This document shows, one piece after another, positions 49,800 through 58,350 of a stretch of DNA of 64,000 bases. The DNA is from Propionibacteriaceae bacterium UBA6122. Its GTDB lineage: Bacteria > Actinomycetota > Actinomycetes > Propionibacteriales > Propionibacteriaceae. A program made the translations under genes and the position numbers. The stretch's first letter is position 1; each line of letters opens with the position of its first letter. The notes beneath the pieces are model-generated. The model searched no databases and was not told the DNA's origin. It was given only the letters and a program-made list of their open reading frames with translations. Where the stretch lies: positions 85,318 to 149,317 of the forward strand of contig DIVW01000023.1 of NCBI GenBank assembly GCA_002428365.1, in the 5' to 3' direction.

Positions 49800-52700
49800 T
49801 TGACTAGGGGTATTGCGTCGCGTCTTGGCCGATTGGTGCCGTTGGCACTGGTCGGTGGTTTGGTGATCGTCCTGGCCTCTTATGCGGCATTGGCGATCGG
49901 CTTTCCGGTGCGTCAGTTGGACCTGAACGACACTGGCATCTGGGTCTCCAACGACAACGCCGGCCAATTCGGGCGGGTGAACAAGGCGGCCCGAGCCCTC
50001 GATTCGCGAGTCTCCCCGCCCGGCGTGCGGGTGGCGCGCTATCAGCTCGACATCATCCAGGACGGCAACCTGGCTTTGGGCTGGGATCAGTCCAATTCGA
50101 CTCTGACTGCGATCGATACCGCCCTCGGTCAGCCCCTGGCTGATCGCGCGGTTGGCCTGGACGCTTCGAATTCCGTAGTAGCCAACGGTGGCACGCTCGC
50201 AGTGATGGACCGTAGCGGACGAGTCTGGGCTACCCGCTACGACCGTCTTGCCGGGGTGGTCGACCTGGCCGCGCTGGCTGGCTCCAACCCGCCGCTGGCC
50301 AGCCTCGGGTTGGCTCCCGATGTCGGGGTTGGCGGCGCCGCGCTGACAGTGAGCGCCGACGGGAAGATCTTCCTGGCTGGCATCAACGGGCGCCTGATCT
50401 CGATTGCGCCCAAAGACGACTTCTTCGCCGCTCCCGCCACCACCGACGGGTTGCCCAAGTTGCAGACGGTTGCCGTCACCGTGGTCGGCGATTCGCCAGT
50501 GCTGCTGGACGTTGCCGGTGGCCAGGCGGTGCTTCCGGGTGGACGGGTGGTGCCGCTGGACGGAGTGGACACCACTACCCGGCTGCAGCAGCCCGGCCCG
50601 GCCGCCGAAGCAGTGCTGGTGGCCACCACCAAGGGCTTGCTCCGGGTGAAACTGGACTCAGCTCAAGTGATCCCGGTCCACACCGAGACCGCTGGCGCCC
50701 CAGCCAGCCCGGTGCGGCTGGGCGGTTGTGATTTCGGCGCCTGGGCTGGCATTGGCCGAGTGGTGCGCTCCTGCGACGGCGGTGCGGTGGAGCCGCAGCT
50801 GGTTGAGGGCGGCCTGGACCGTCCGGCTTTTCGGCAGAACCACGGTCTGATCCTGTTGAACGATCAGACTGACGGCACCACCTACGACCTGGACACGCGT
50901 AGCAGCATCGATTGGCCGCAACCCAAGCCGCCGGTGGAGCAGCAGGAGAAGGAGAAGGAGGCCGGGGCTGATACCCAGCCGAAGCCGAAGGCCAATGACG
51001 ACAATCTGTGGGCCCGGGAAGACCGCACCACGGTGTTGCACGTCCTCGACAATGACACCGACACTGTCGGCGGCGTGCTGACGATTCAGTCGATCGAACC
51101 GCGGCAGGTGCCACAGGGCACCGAGTTGGAGGTCTCGCCCGACGGGCAGACAGTGAAGTTGTTCCTGCCCGAAGGCGCCTCGACGGTGGCCTTCGATTAC
51201 ACCGTCTCTGATGGCAGTGACACCGACACCGGCCACGTGGTGGTCAGCGAGGCTGGCGCCCGGCAGAGCCCGCCGACATTGCGACCCAACTACAGCGCGC
51301 CGCGCTACACCGTGCCCTCCTTCGGCACGCTCGCCATTCCGGTGGTCAGCGACTGGCGGGATCCCGAAGGCGACCCGGTGACGGTGATCGGCGCCAAAGC
51401 CGGCGACGGCACGGTCGTCCCGGTGACCCCGGACGGGCAGCTGAGCTTCACTGCCGAAGAGGTCGAGGAAGACCAGGATCAGACCCTCAGCTATGAGGTG
51501 ACCGACGGTGCCGACACCAAAGCGGTGCGCAGCACGTTGAAGGTTCGGGTGCTGGGCAAGAAGTCGACCACCACGGTCTCGCCAGTGGCTCAGCCCGATT
51601 CGGCTCGTGGTGAGGTGGGCAAGCCGATCGCGGTCTTCCCGTTGAACAACGACACCCCCGGTGCCGATCCGCGCAACTTGAACGCCAAGCTCACGCTGTC
51701 GGGGCAGATCACCCAGAAGGCCCATCTCAAAGTGACCACCGATGAGAAATCGGGACGGATCACCGTGATCGCCGATCAGGAGGGGCCCTACTTCCTGGAG
51801 TATTCGGTCAGCTTCGGCAACTCCGCGCCAGCCAAGGGATCACTGCGCGTTGATGCGCTCGCCGCTGGCAAGGCCTCCGGCCCAGTGGCGATGCCCGATC
51901 AGGCGGCGATGCGGGGGGTCAACCCGGTCCTGATCGACGTGCTGGCTAACGACTACGACCCGGCTGGGAATCTGCTCACCGTGCAGGCTGCTGCCGCCGG
52001 CTCGGGAGCGCGGCTGCAGGTGCAGGTGGTCCAGGGCCGCTGGCTGCGGATTCTTGGCGGCGATCAGCGAGCTAGTGGCACCGCCCAAGTGGTGCACTAC
52101 ACAGTCACCAATGGGTCGCAATCTGCCGAAGGCGACGTCCTGGTGACTCAGCTCGACCCGATCGAGCAGGACGTCGCACTGCCCCGCAAAGACACCGCGG
52201 TGGTGCGGGCCGGTGATTCGGTGCTGATCCCGGTGCTGACCAACGACTCCTCGCTTTCCGGGCAACCGTTGAAGCTGGTCACTGACGGGCTGGGCACCGA
52301 CGCCGACGGGAAGTTGACGGTGCTCGACCGCGCCAAGAAGGCCGACGAAGACCAAGGTGAGGCCGGATCGGCGTACGTCCGTGGCGATCAGATTCGCTAT
52401 GTGGCTCCGGCGACGGTGGCGGGTTCGCGCCAGGTGGTGATTCTTTACACCGCGCAGACTGCGGCCGGTGATGCCGCCGAAAGTCAGGTGGTGGTGACCA
52501 TCAAGCCTGAGCCGAGTGCGGATGATCCCGACGCCGCACCGGTGGCCAATACCGTGGAAATGCGGGTGGTCTCGGGCAGCCGGGTCAGGATTGCGATTCC
52601 CACCTCTGGTCAGGATCCCGACGGTGACACGGTGATCGTTACCGGCATCGCTTCGGCGCCCGAATTGGGCCGGGTGGTGGCGATTAGCCCCAACTCGATC

Positions 52701-55700
52701 ACCTATGAGGCTTATCCGACCGCCGGCCTGGTTGGCACCGACACCTTCCGCTATCAGGTGGCCGATAAGTACGGCCGCACTGGCATCGGCACCGTCCGGG
52801 TGGCGGTGGCCGAGCCTGGCCAAACCCAGCCGCCGGTGGCCATCGATGATGCGCTCACCACCAAACCTGGTGCTGAGGTGCAACTGAATCTGATGGCCAA
52901 CGACTTCATCGCTCGCGACGATGCGGCCACGGTGGTGCCGTTGAACCGCACCAACAATCCGGTGCCAGCCGATGCCAGTCTCAGCGGTGAGCAGGGGCCG
53001 CTGCAGGTGCGGGCCCCGGAACTGATCGAGCAGCCGGTGCTGGTGAACTACGCCTTGACCGGAAACGGCGGCACTGGCCCGGTGGCCACGGTGAAGATCA
53101 TGGCCAAGCAGGGCTTCAACAACCCGCCCACGGTGGTCGACCAGGTGGCCGAAATCGACGGCGCTAATGGCAAGGCCAACCTGCTCGGCGAAGCTTGGGA
53201 CGTGGACGGTCCGCTGACCGCGCTGAAACCCGCCTTGGCGGTGCCGGTCGAGGGAGCCAGCCTGGTCGGCGGTGAACTGCGGGTCCCGTTGCGGGAGCGT
53301 CCCCAGGTGATCCCCTACACCGTGACCGATTCTGGTGGCGCGGTGAGCGCTGCAGTGGTCTACGTCCCGGCGGCCGGGGCGGGCGCCCCCCAACTGAAGG
53401 TCGGCGCCAGCATTGAGCTAGCCAGCAACGCCACCGCCAGCTTCGGCATCGGCGATTACGTCGAATCTCCACGAAACAAGGCGGTCCGAATCGCCTCGGC
53501 CAAGGCCGAAACCGCGCCCGGGGAGTACCTCGACGGCAAGGTGGACGACTCCGGTCGATTCACCCTCACCTCCAAGAACAACTACGTCGGCCCGGCCTCG
53601 GTGACCCTGGACGTGATGGACGGGGCCTCGCAGACTGACGATGGTGTGCTGACTGCCACGGTAACCATTCCGGTGCAGGTCGGGGCGCCGACTCCGGTGC
53701 TGCGCTGCCCGGAGTTCACCCAAACCGTGGTGCAGGGTGGCGAGATCAAAAACCTCGATATCACCAGCCTGTGTCATGTGTGGAGCCCTGACCCCGAGTC
53801 ACTGGGCAGCCTGACCTATGCCGCCGCCTGGCAGCAGCCGATCGATCAGGTCAGCGCTACCGGTGGCGAGCACCGAGTGAAGCTCCAAGCCGCTGGCGGG
53901 GCCCCCGACGATGGCGAAGGGGTGCTGCGAATTGGTATCGAGGGCACGGCTGCGGCTACCGCCACGCTGCGGGTGAAGGTGATTCCGGCTGACGCACCGC
54001 AGCTGCGCTCGGTGAATCTGACCGACATCAAAGCTGGCACGCCGGTCACCGTGCCGATCTCACTGATTTCGCCGTTGTTGGATGCTCAGACCAGGGTGCT
54101 GGAGACCAAGCAGGCCAGCGGGGGCAAGGCGAGTGTCAACATTGATCAGGCTTCGGTGACGATCACGCCAGCCGCCGACACCTCCGGAAAGCTGGTGTTC
54201 AGGGTCAGGGCCACCGACTTGGCCGCCGATCCGGGTCGCGACACCCGTTGGGCCGAGGGCACCATCACTATGACGGTCTACTCCCGTCCCGATGCGCCAA
54301 GCGCGCCGCGCAACGGGCCCACCGTGCAATCACATGCCGCCACTTTGTCGTGGACGCCGCCGAATGCCAATGGTGCTGCGATCGACTCCTATCAGCTGAA
54401 GATCGCCAGCGGGCCGGGGAGCGGCCGGACGATCACCTGCCGCAGCGCGCCCTGCCAGGTCACCGGTTTGACCAACGGCGCCGCAGTCACCTTCCAGGTG
54501 CGCGCGCACAACAAGGCCGACTGGAGCGATTGGAGCCCGTCCTCGGCCCAAATCACCCCAGACGTCGCGCCGGGTGCGCCGGCCTGGGTGCAGGTCAGCG
54601 ACCCCCAGGATCATTCGGTGCTGGTCAGTTGGGGCAAGATCGCCAACGACGGCTCGGCCATCAAGGTGATTCACGTCACGGCGGCCGGTACGACGCAATC
54701 GGTGGGTGCGGGCAAGACCAGCATCAGGGTGAATGTGCCCAGCAACAACGACGTGTACACCTTCTCGGTGGCTGGCGAGAACGACTACGCCATTGGCCCG
54801 GCAGCCGCTGATCAAGGGCAGTCCTCCGGCAAGCCAGCCGGGCTGTCGGTGGCTGCGCCCAACCCGGGCGCGGCCGTCGGGGCCACCACCAACGTGACGG
54901 TGTCCTGGAGCCTGTCTTCGCCGGAAGGACCAACCCCGGTCAGCTATGACGTGGCCCGCAGCGACGGCAAGAACGTCTGTGCCAACGTCACCCGCACCAG
55001 TTGTGTGGACGACACCGTCCGCTTCGACGGCACCAGCTACACCTACCTGGTCACCGCCACCAACGCCACCGGTGGCGCGGCGCATTCGGCCAGCGCCCGG
55101 TCTTCGGCCTGGGCTGCGGTCGGTACGCCGGACAACTGGAACAACGCCGCGTTCGCCGCGGCCCCGACCGGACGCGATGGTGAGGTTCTGCTCACCTACA
55201 CCGTGCCGCCCTCCCGAGGGGGCACTTCGAAACTGGACCTGCTTAGAAATGGCACCGTCGTCGGACATCCACCGTCGCCGGGGGTGAATGGCGGGGCCAC
55301 CAGTTACAGAGTCACTGGCATGACTGATGGCACCAGCTACTCCTATTCGTTGCGGGTCTGCAATGAGGTGCGGTGCGGGTCCCCGTCGGCCGCGCGCTCG
55401 GCTACCTCGTTTGGCCCCCTGGGGAACCCCAGTGTGTCCGCCACTCACAGCGCCGATGAGGTGACCGGCAAGGCCACCGGCAATGGCAATGGTGCGACCG
55501 CGACGCTCACCCTCTACATCGACAACGTCAGGGTGGGCTCGGTCAGCGGGAAAGGCAGCCTGAGCATCACCCGGACCAGGACGGTGGGCTACAGCAACAA
55601 AGTCGAAGTGAAGGCCGTACTCACCACTGGTACCACCACCCCGCAGCGGGGCGACGCCGACAAGCCGGCCACCACCAGCGAGACCACGGGGCCTCGTCCG

Positions 55701-55970
55701 CCGGATCCGTCGGTGTCGATCAGTTCAACGCTATTCAAGCGTTGCACGATCGAGTCCGGTGGTGTCTACTACTGCGCCCTCATTTCGGTGACGGTGAAGG
55801 ATTTCTCCGGGACCCCCACCTGTACATTGCATGGGAGTGCGGTCTATCCCGGGGACTCTAACCCGACCAAGGTGAATCAGTATGACAAGGCCGCTTGGTA
55901 CGTCGAGGCGTACAAGTCGGTGTATGCGAGTTGTGACGGTGTTAGATCGCCCACGATCGTCGCGAACTAG
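49800..55970 (+). CDS. Giant cell-surface protein 2 (tandem paralogue)
   Basis: A 2056-residue paralogue of the preceding gene with the same layout: one membrane segment (about 14-32), propeller-like head to ~375, Ig/cadherin-like repeats from ~395, FN3 repeats from ~1495 (APGAPAWVQVSDPQDHSVLV). Similarity runs along nearly the whole length and is strong (for example the shared GFPVRQLDL and YNNPP/FNNPP motifs). The final ~90 residues differ and hold their own cysteines. TTG start with GGGGAG upstream. The gene arose by tandem duplication. It is followed after 45 bases by moxR, so it may lead the moxR-DUF58-transglutaminase transcript. Confidence 0.88.
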   Translation: MTRGIASRLGRLVPLALVGGLVIVLASYAALAIGFPVRQLDLNDTGIWVSNDNAGQFGRVNKAARALDSRVSPPGVRVARYQLDIIQDGNLALGWDQSNSTLTAIDTALGQPLADRAVGLDASNSVVANGGTLAVMDRSGRVWATRYDRLAGVVDLAALAGSNPPLASLGLAPDVGVGGAALTVSADGKIFLAGINGRLISIAPKDDFFAAPATTDGLPKLQTVAVTVVGDSPVLLDVAGGQAVLPGGRVVPLDGVDTTTRLQQPGPAAEAVLVATTKGLLRVKLDSAQVIPVHTETAGAPASPVRLGGCDFGAWAGIGRVVRSCDGGAVEPQLVEGGLDRPAFRQNHGLILLNDQTDGTTYDLDTRSSIDWPQPKPPVEQQEKEKEAGADTQPKPKANDDNLWAREDRTTVLHVLDNDTDTVGGVLTIQSIEPRQVPQGTELEVSPDGQTVKLFLPEGASTVAFDYTVSDGSDTDTGHVVVSEAGARQSPPTLRPNYSAPRYTVPSFGTLAIPVVSDWRDPEGDPVTVIGAKAGDGTVVPVTPDGQLSFTAEEVEEDQDQTLSYEVTDGADTKAVRSTLKVRVLGKKSTTTVSPVAQPDSARGEVGKPIAVFPLNNDTPGADPRNLNAKLTLSGQITQKAHLKVTTDEKSGRITVIADQEGPYFLEYSVSFGNSAPAKGSLRVDALAAGKASGPVAMPDQAAMRGVNPVLIDVLANDYDPAGNLLTVQAAAAGSGARLQVQVVQGRWLRILGGDQRASGTAQVVHYTVTNGSQSAEGDVLVTQLDPIEQDVALPRKDTAVVRAGDSVLIPVLTNDSSLSGQPLKLVTDGLGTDADGKLTVLDRAKKADEDQGEAGSAYVRGDQIRYVAPATVAGSRQVVILYTAQTAAGDAAESQVVVTIKPEPSADDPDAAPVANTVEMRVVSGSRVRIAIPTSGQDPDGDTVIVTGIASAPELGRVVAISPNSITYEAYPTAGLVGTDTFRYQVADKYGRTGIGTVRVAVAEPGQTQPPVAIDDALTTKPGAEVQLNLMANDFIARDDAATVVPLNRTNNPVPADASLSGEQGPLQVRAPELIEQPVLVNYALTGNGGTGPVATVKIMAKQGFNNPPTVVDQVAEIDGANGKANLLGEAWDVDGPLTALKPALAVPVEGASLVGGELRVPLRERPQVIPYTVTDSGGAVSAAVVYVPAAGAGAPQLKVGASIELASNATASFGIGDYVESPRNKAVRIASAKAETAPGEYLDGKVDDSGRFTLTSKNNYVGPASVTLDVMDGASQTDDGVLTATVTIPVQVGAPTPVLRCPEFTQTVVQGGEIKNLDITSLCHVWSPDPESLGSLTYAAAWQQPIDQVSATGGEHRVKLQAAGGAPDDGEGVLRIGIEGTAAATATLRVKVIPADAPQLRSVNLTDIKAGTPVTVPISLISPLLDAQTRVLETKQASGGKASVNIDQASVTITPAADTSGKLVFRVRATDLAADPGRDTRWAEGTITMTVYSRPDAPSAPRNGPTVQSHAATLSWTPPNANGAAIDSYQLKIASGPGSGRTITCRSAPCQVTGLTNGAAVTFQVRAHNKADWSDWSPSSAQITPDVAPGAPAWVQVSDPQDHSVLVSWGKIANDGSAIKVIHVTAAGTTQSVGAGKTSIRVNVPSNNDVYTFSVAGENDYAIGPAAADQGQSSGKPAGLSVAAPNPGAAVGATTNVTVSWSLSSPEGPTPVSYDVARSDGKNVCANVTRTSCVDDTVRFDGTSYTYLVTATNATGGAAHSASARSSAWAAVGTPDNWNNAAFAAAPTGRDGEVLLTYTVPPSRGGTSKLDLLRNGTVVGHPPSPGVNGGATSYRVTGMTDGTSYSYSLRVCNEVRCGSPSAARSATSFGPLGNPSVSATHSADEVTGKATGNGNGATATLTLYIDNVRVGSVSGKGSLSITRTRTVGYSNKVEVKAVLTTGTTTPQRGDADKPATTSETTGPRPPDPSVSISSTLFKRCTIESGGVYYCALISVTVKDFSGTPTCTLHGSAVYPGDSNPTKVNQYDKAAWYVEAYKSVYASCDGVRSPTIVAN

Positions 55971-56015
55971 GCCATTTTGCAGTAGCTCGGCCGAAGGACC
56001 AGGAAAGGAACAACC

Positions 56016-56981
56016 GTGATTACCGACGAACAAGCTCGCTGGTTCAACCAGACGTTCGAGCAGATCGTGTCCAATGTCGAGATTGCGATCCGCGGCAAGC
56101 GGGACGTGATCCGCCTGGCGGTCAGCTGCATGCTGAGCGAGGGTCACCTGCTGCTGGAGGATAACCCCGGCACCGGCAAGACCCAGCTGGCCAAGGCGCT
56201 GGCCAACAGCGTCCAAGGAACCCACAGCCGCATTCAGTTCACCCCTGACCTGCTGCCCAGCGATGTCACCGGCGTGACGGTATTCGACCAGGAGAAGCGG
56301 ACCTTCGAGTTCCACAAGGGCCCGATCTTCGCCTCAGTGGTGCTGGCCGACGAGATCAACCGGGCCAGCCCGAAGACCCAGTCGGCGCTGCTGGAGGTGA
56401 TGGAAGAGGGCCGAGTCACCATCGACGGCGTCGGACACCCGGTCGGCAGCCCGTTCATGGTGATCGCCACCCAGAACCCGATCGAGCAGGCTGGCACTTA
56501 CCGGCTGCCGGAGGCCCAGCTCGATCGCTTCCTGATGAAGACCTCCATCGGCTACCCCGATCACGAGGTTGCGATGGAACTGATGCTGCAGGCAGCCACG
56601 CGGGATCGCTCCGCCACAGTCTCGCCGGTGATCGTCTCCAGCGCGGTGCAGCAAATGGCCACCTTCGCCAACGACGTCCACGTGGAGCCGTCCATCGTGG
56701 CCTACATCTCCAACCTGGCCACTGAGTCGCGGCGGCACAGCAATGTGCGACTCGGGTTGTCGATGCGTGGCTGCCTTGCCTTCATCCGGGTGGCCAAGAC
56801 CTGGGCGATCAGCAAGGGCCGCAGCCACGTGCTGCCCGATGACATCAAGGATCTGGCCGTGCCGATTATGAGCCATCGACTGCTGCTGAACGCCGAGGCT
56901 CAGTTCTCCGGCGTGACCACCGAGCGAGTAATCGACGAGTTGTTGGCCAGCGTGGCCGCCCCGGTCGAGCGCGCAGTGTGA
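56016..56981 (+). CDS. MoxR-family AAA+ ATPase
   Basis: A 321-residue AAA+ ATPase. Walker A is DNPGTGKTQLAKAL, Walker B VVLADEINRASPKTQ, with sensor-1 and the typical MoxR C-terminal lid. MoxR proteins act as chaperones that assemble or activate partners, usually with a DUF58 protein encoded next door, as here. GTG start with AGGAAAGGAAC upstream. In PFNA-type clusters this is the 'AAA-ATP' gene. Confidence 0.94.
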   Translation: MITDEQARWFNQTFEQIVSNVEIAIRGKRDVIRLAVSCMLSEGHLLLEDNPGTGKTQLAKALANSVQGTHSRIQFTPDLLPSDVTGVTVFDQEKRTFEFHKGPIFASVVLADEINRASPKTQSALLEVMEEGRVTIDGVGHPVGSPFMVIATQNPIEQAGTYRLPEAQLDRFLMKTSIGYPDHEVAMELMLQAATRDRSATVSPVIVSSAVQQMATFANDVHVEPSIVAYISNLATESRRHSNVRLGLSMRGCLAFIRVAKTWAISKGRSHVLPDDIKDLAVPIMSHRLLLNAEAQFSGVTTERVIDELLASVAAPVERAV

Positions 56982-56994
56982 GGGACGAACGTCG

Positions 56995-58350
56995 TTGACC
57001 ACGCAGATCAGACCACCGAAGGTCCCGGCCGCTGACCCCAGCCGCCGGGCGGCGCGGGCCAAACGCGGCCCGCGGGCTGCGCTGCGCCTGGTGTTCACCG
57101 AGGTGACGCTGCCGCTGCGCCGGGCGTGGTTCGCTACCGCGCCGATCCGCGAAGCGGTGCGCCCCTACCTGGCCAAGCTGGTCGCCGGGGTGCAGGTGGT
57201 CTCGGCTCTGGGCTGGACGATGCTCGGCGCGGCGGTGGTCTTTGCCGTCCTGGGCGCCCGGTTGGGTTGGCGGGAGTTCTCTTATCTAGGGGCGGTGCTG
57301 TTCTTCCTGGTCGGCGGGGCGGCGTTGTTCGCGATCGGCCGCACCCGGCTGGAAGTCGGTTTTGAAGTGGCCCCGCGGCGGATCGTGGTCGGCGATGCCG
57401 CCGCGGTCCAGTTTTCGGTGAAAAACATCGGCACGCTGCCGCTGTTACCGATTGGCTTGGAGTTCCCGGTGGGGGAGGCTGTGGCTGGTTTCACCCTGCC
57501 GGCATTGGCCCCGGGCGGCAGTTTCGAAGACGTGGCAGTCGTGCCCGGCCCGCGCCGTGGGGTGATTCAGCTGGGCCCGGTCACCACCCAGCGCGGCGAT
57601 CCCTTCGGGGTGGTCCGCCGGGAGGTCACCTGGACCGAGCCGACCGAGTTGTTCGTCCACCCCCGCACGGTGCCGCTGGAGCCGCTGGGTGCTGGGCTGT
57701 TGCGCGATCTGGAAGGTCGGACCACTCGGGACATCTCGATGAGCGACCTGGCCTTCCACACCCTGCGCGATTACGTCCCCGGTGATGATCGGCGCTACAT
57801 CCACTGGCGCAGTAGCGCCAAGTTCTCCGGCCTGGCGGACGGCGAGCGGTTCATGGTGCGCCAGTTCCTCGACACCCGACGGTCCCACATTGCCGTGGTC
57901 ACCGATGTCGAACAGGCCTCCTATAACAGCGATGAAGAGTTCGAGGTGGCTCTTTCGGTGGGTGCCTCGATCGCGATTCGGGCCTTGGCTGATGAGATGG
58001 ATCTCACTCTGGTCTGCGGTGAGCATGCCGCAATGCAGCCACCGCCGCACCTGGCCTTGGACACCTATTCCCGGGCTGACTACGACGGGTGGGAGTTGGC
58101 TGCGGCCACTGGGCGACTGAACCACCTGGCTCCCGACGCCTCGGTGGTCATTTTGATCACCGGCCCAAACTGCGGGTTCACCGAGTTCCAGCGGGCCCGG
58201 TCCTTCCTGCCCCGCGAGGTGGCGACCCTGGCATTGCGGGTGAACCTGGGTAGCCGGATCAGCTTGCAGGATTCAGTTGGGCTCACCCTGGTGAGCATCG
58301 GGCGCCTGGCCGATCTGCCGCGGGTGTTGGCGGGAGGTCAGCTGGTATGA
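56995..58350 (+). CDS. DUF58 domain membrane protein
   Basis: A 451-residue protein. A basic N-terminus is followed by two membrane segments (about 70-112), a beta-rich region, and the DUF58 signature VPGDDRRYIHWRSSAKFSG near residue 260. DUF58 proteins often have a vWA-like part and partner MoxR ATPases. It starts with TTG 13 bases after moxR and overlaps the transglutaminase-like gene by ATGA. Confidence 0.9.
   Translation: MTTQIRPPKVPAADPSRRAARAKRGPRAALRLVFTEVTLPLRRAWFATAPIREAVRPYLAKLVAGVQVVSALGWTMLGAAVVFAVLGARLGWREFSYLGAVLFFLVGGAALFAIGRTRLEVGFEVAPRRIVVGDAAAVQFSVKNIGTLPLLPIGLEFPVGEAVAGFTLPALAPGGSFEDVAVVPGPRRGVIQLGPVTTQRGDPFGVVRREVTWTEPTELFVHPRTVPLEPLGAGLLRDLEGRTTRDISMSDLAFHTLRDYVPGDDRRYIHWRSSAKFSGLADGERFMVRQFLDTRRSHIAVVTDVEQASYNSDEEFEVALSVGASIAIRALADEMDLTLVCGEHAAMQPPPHLALDTYSRADYDGWELAAATGRLNHLAPDASVVILITGPNCGFTEFQRARSFLPREVATLALRVNLGSRISLQDSVGLTLVSIGRLADLPRVLAGGQLV

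Noticed and set aside
43484..55970. One gene split by a frameshift or assembly error
   Set aside because: Both giants have complete heads, membrane anchors, starts and stops, and separate matched promoters, so they are tandem paralogues.
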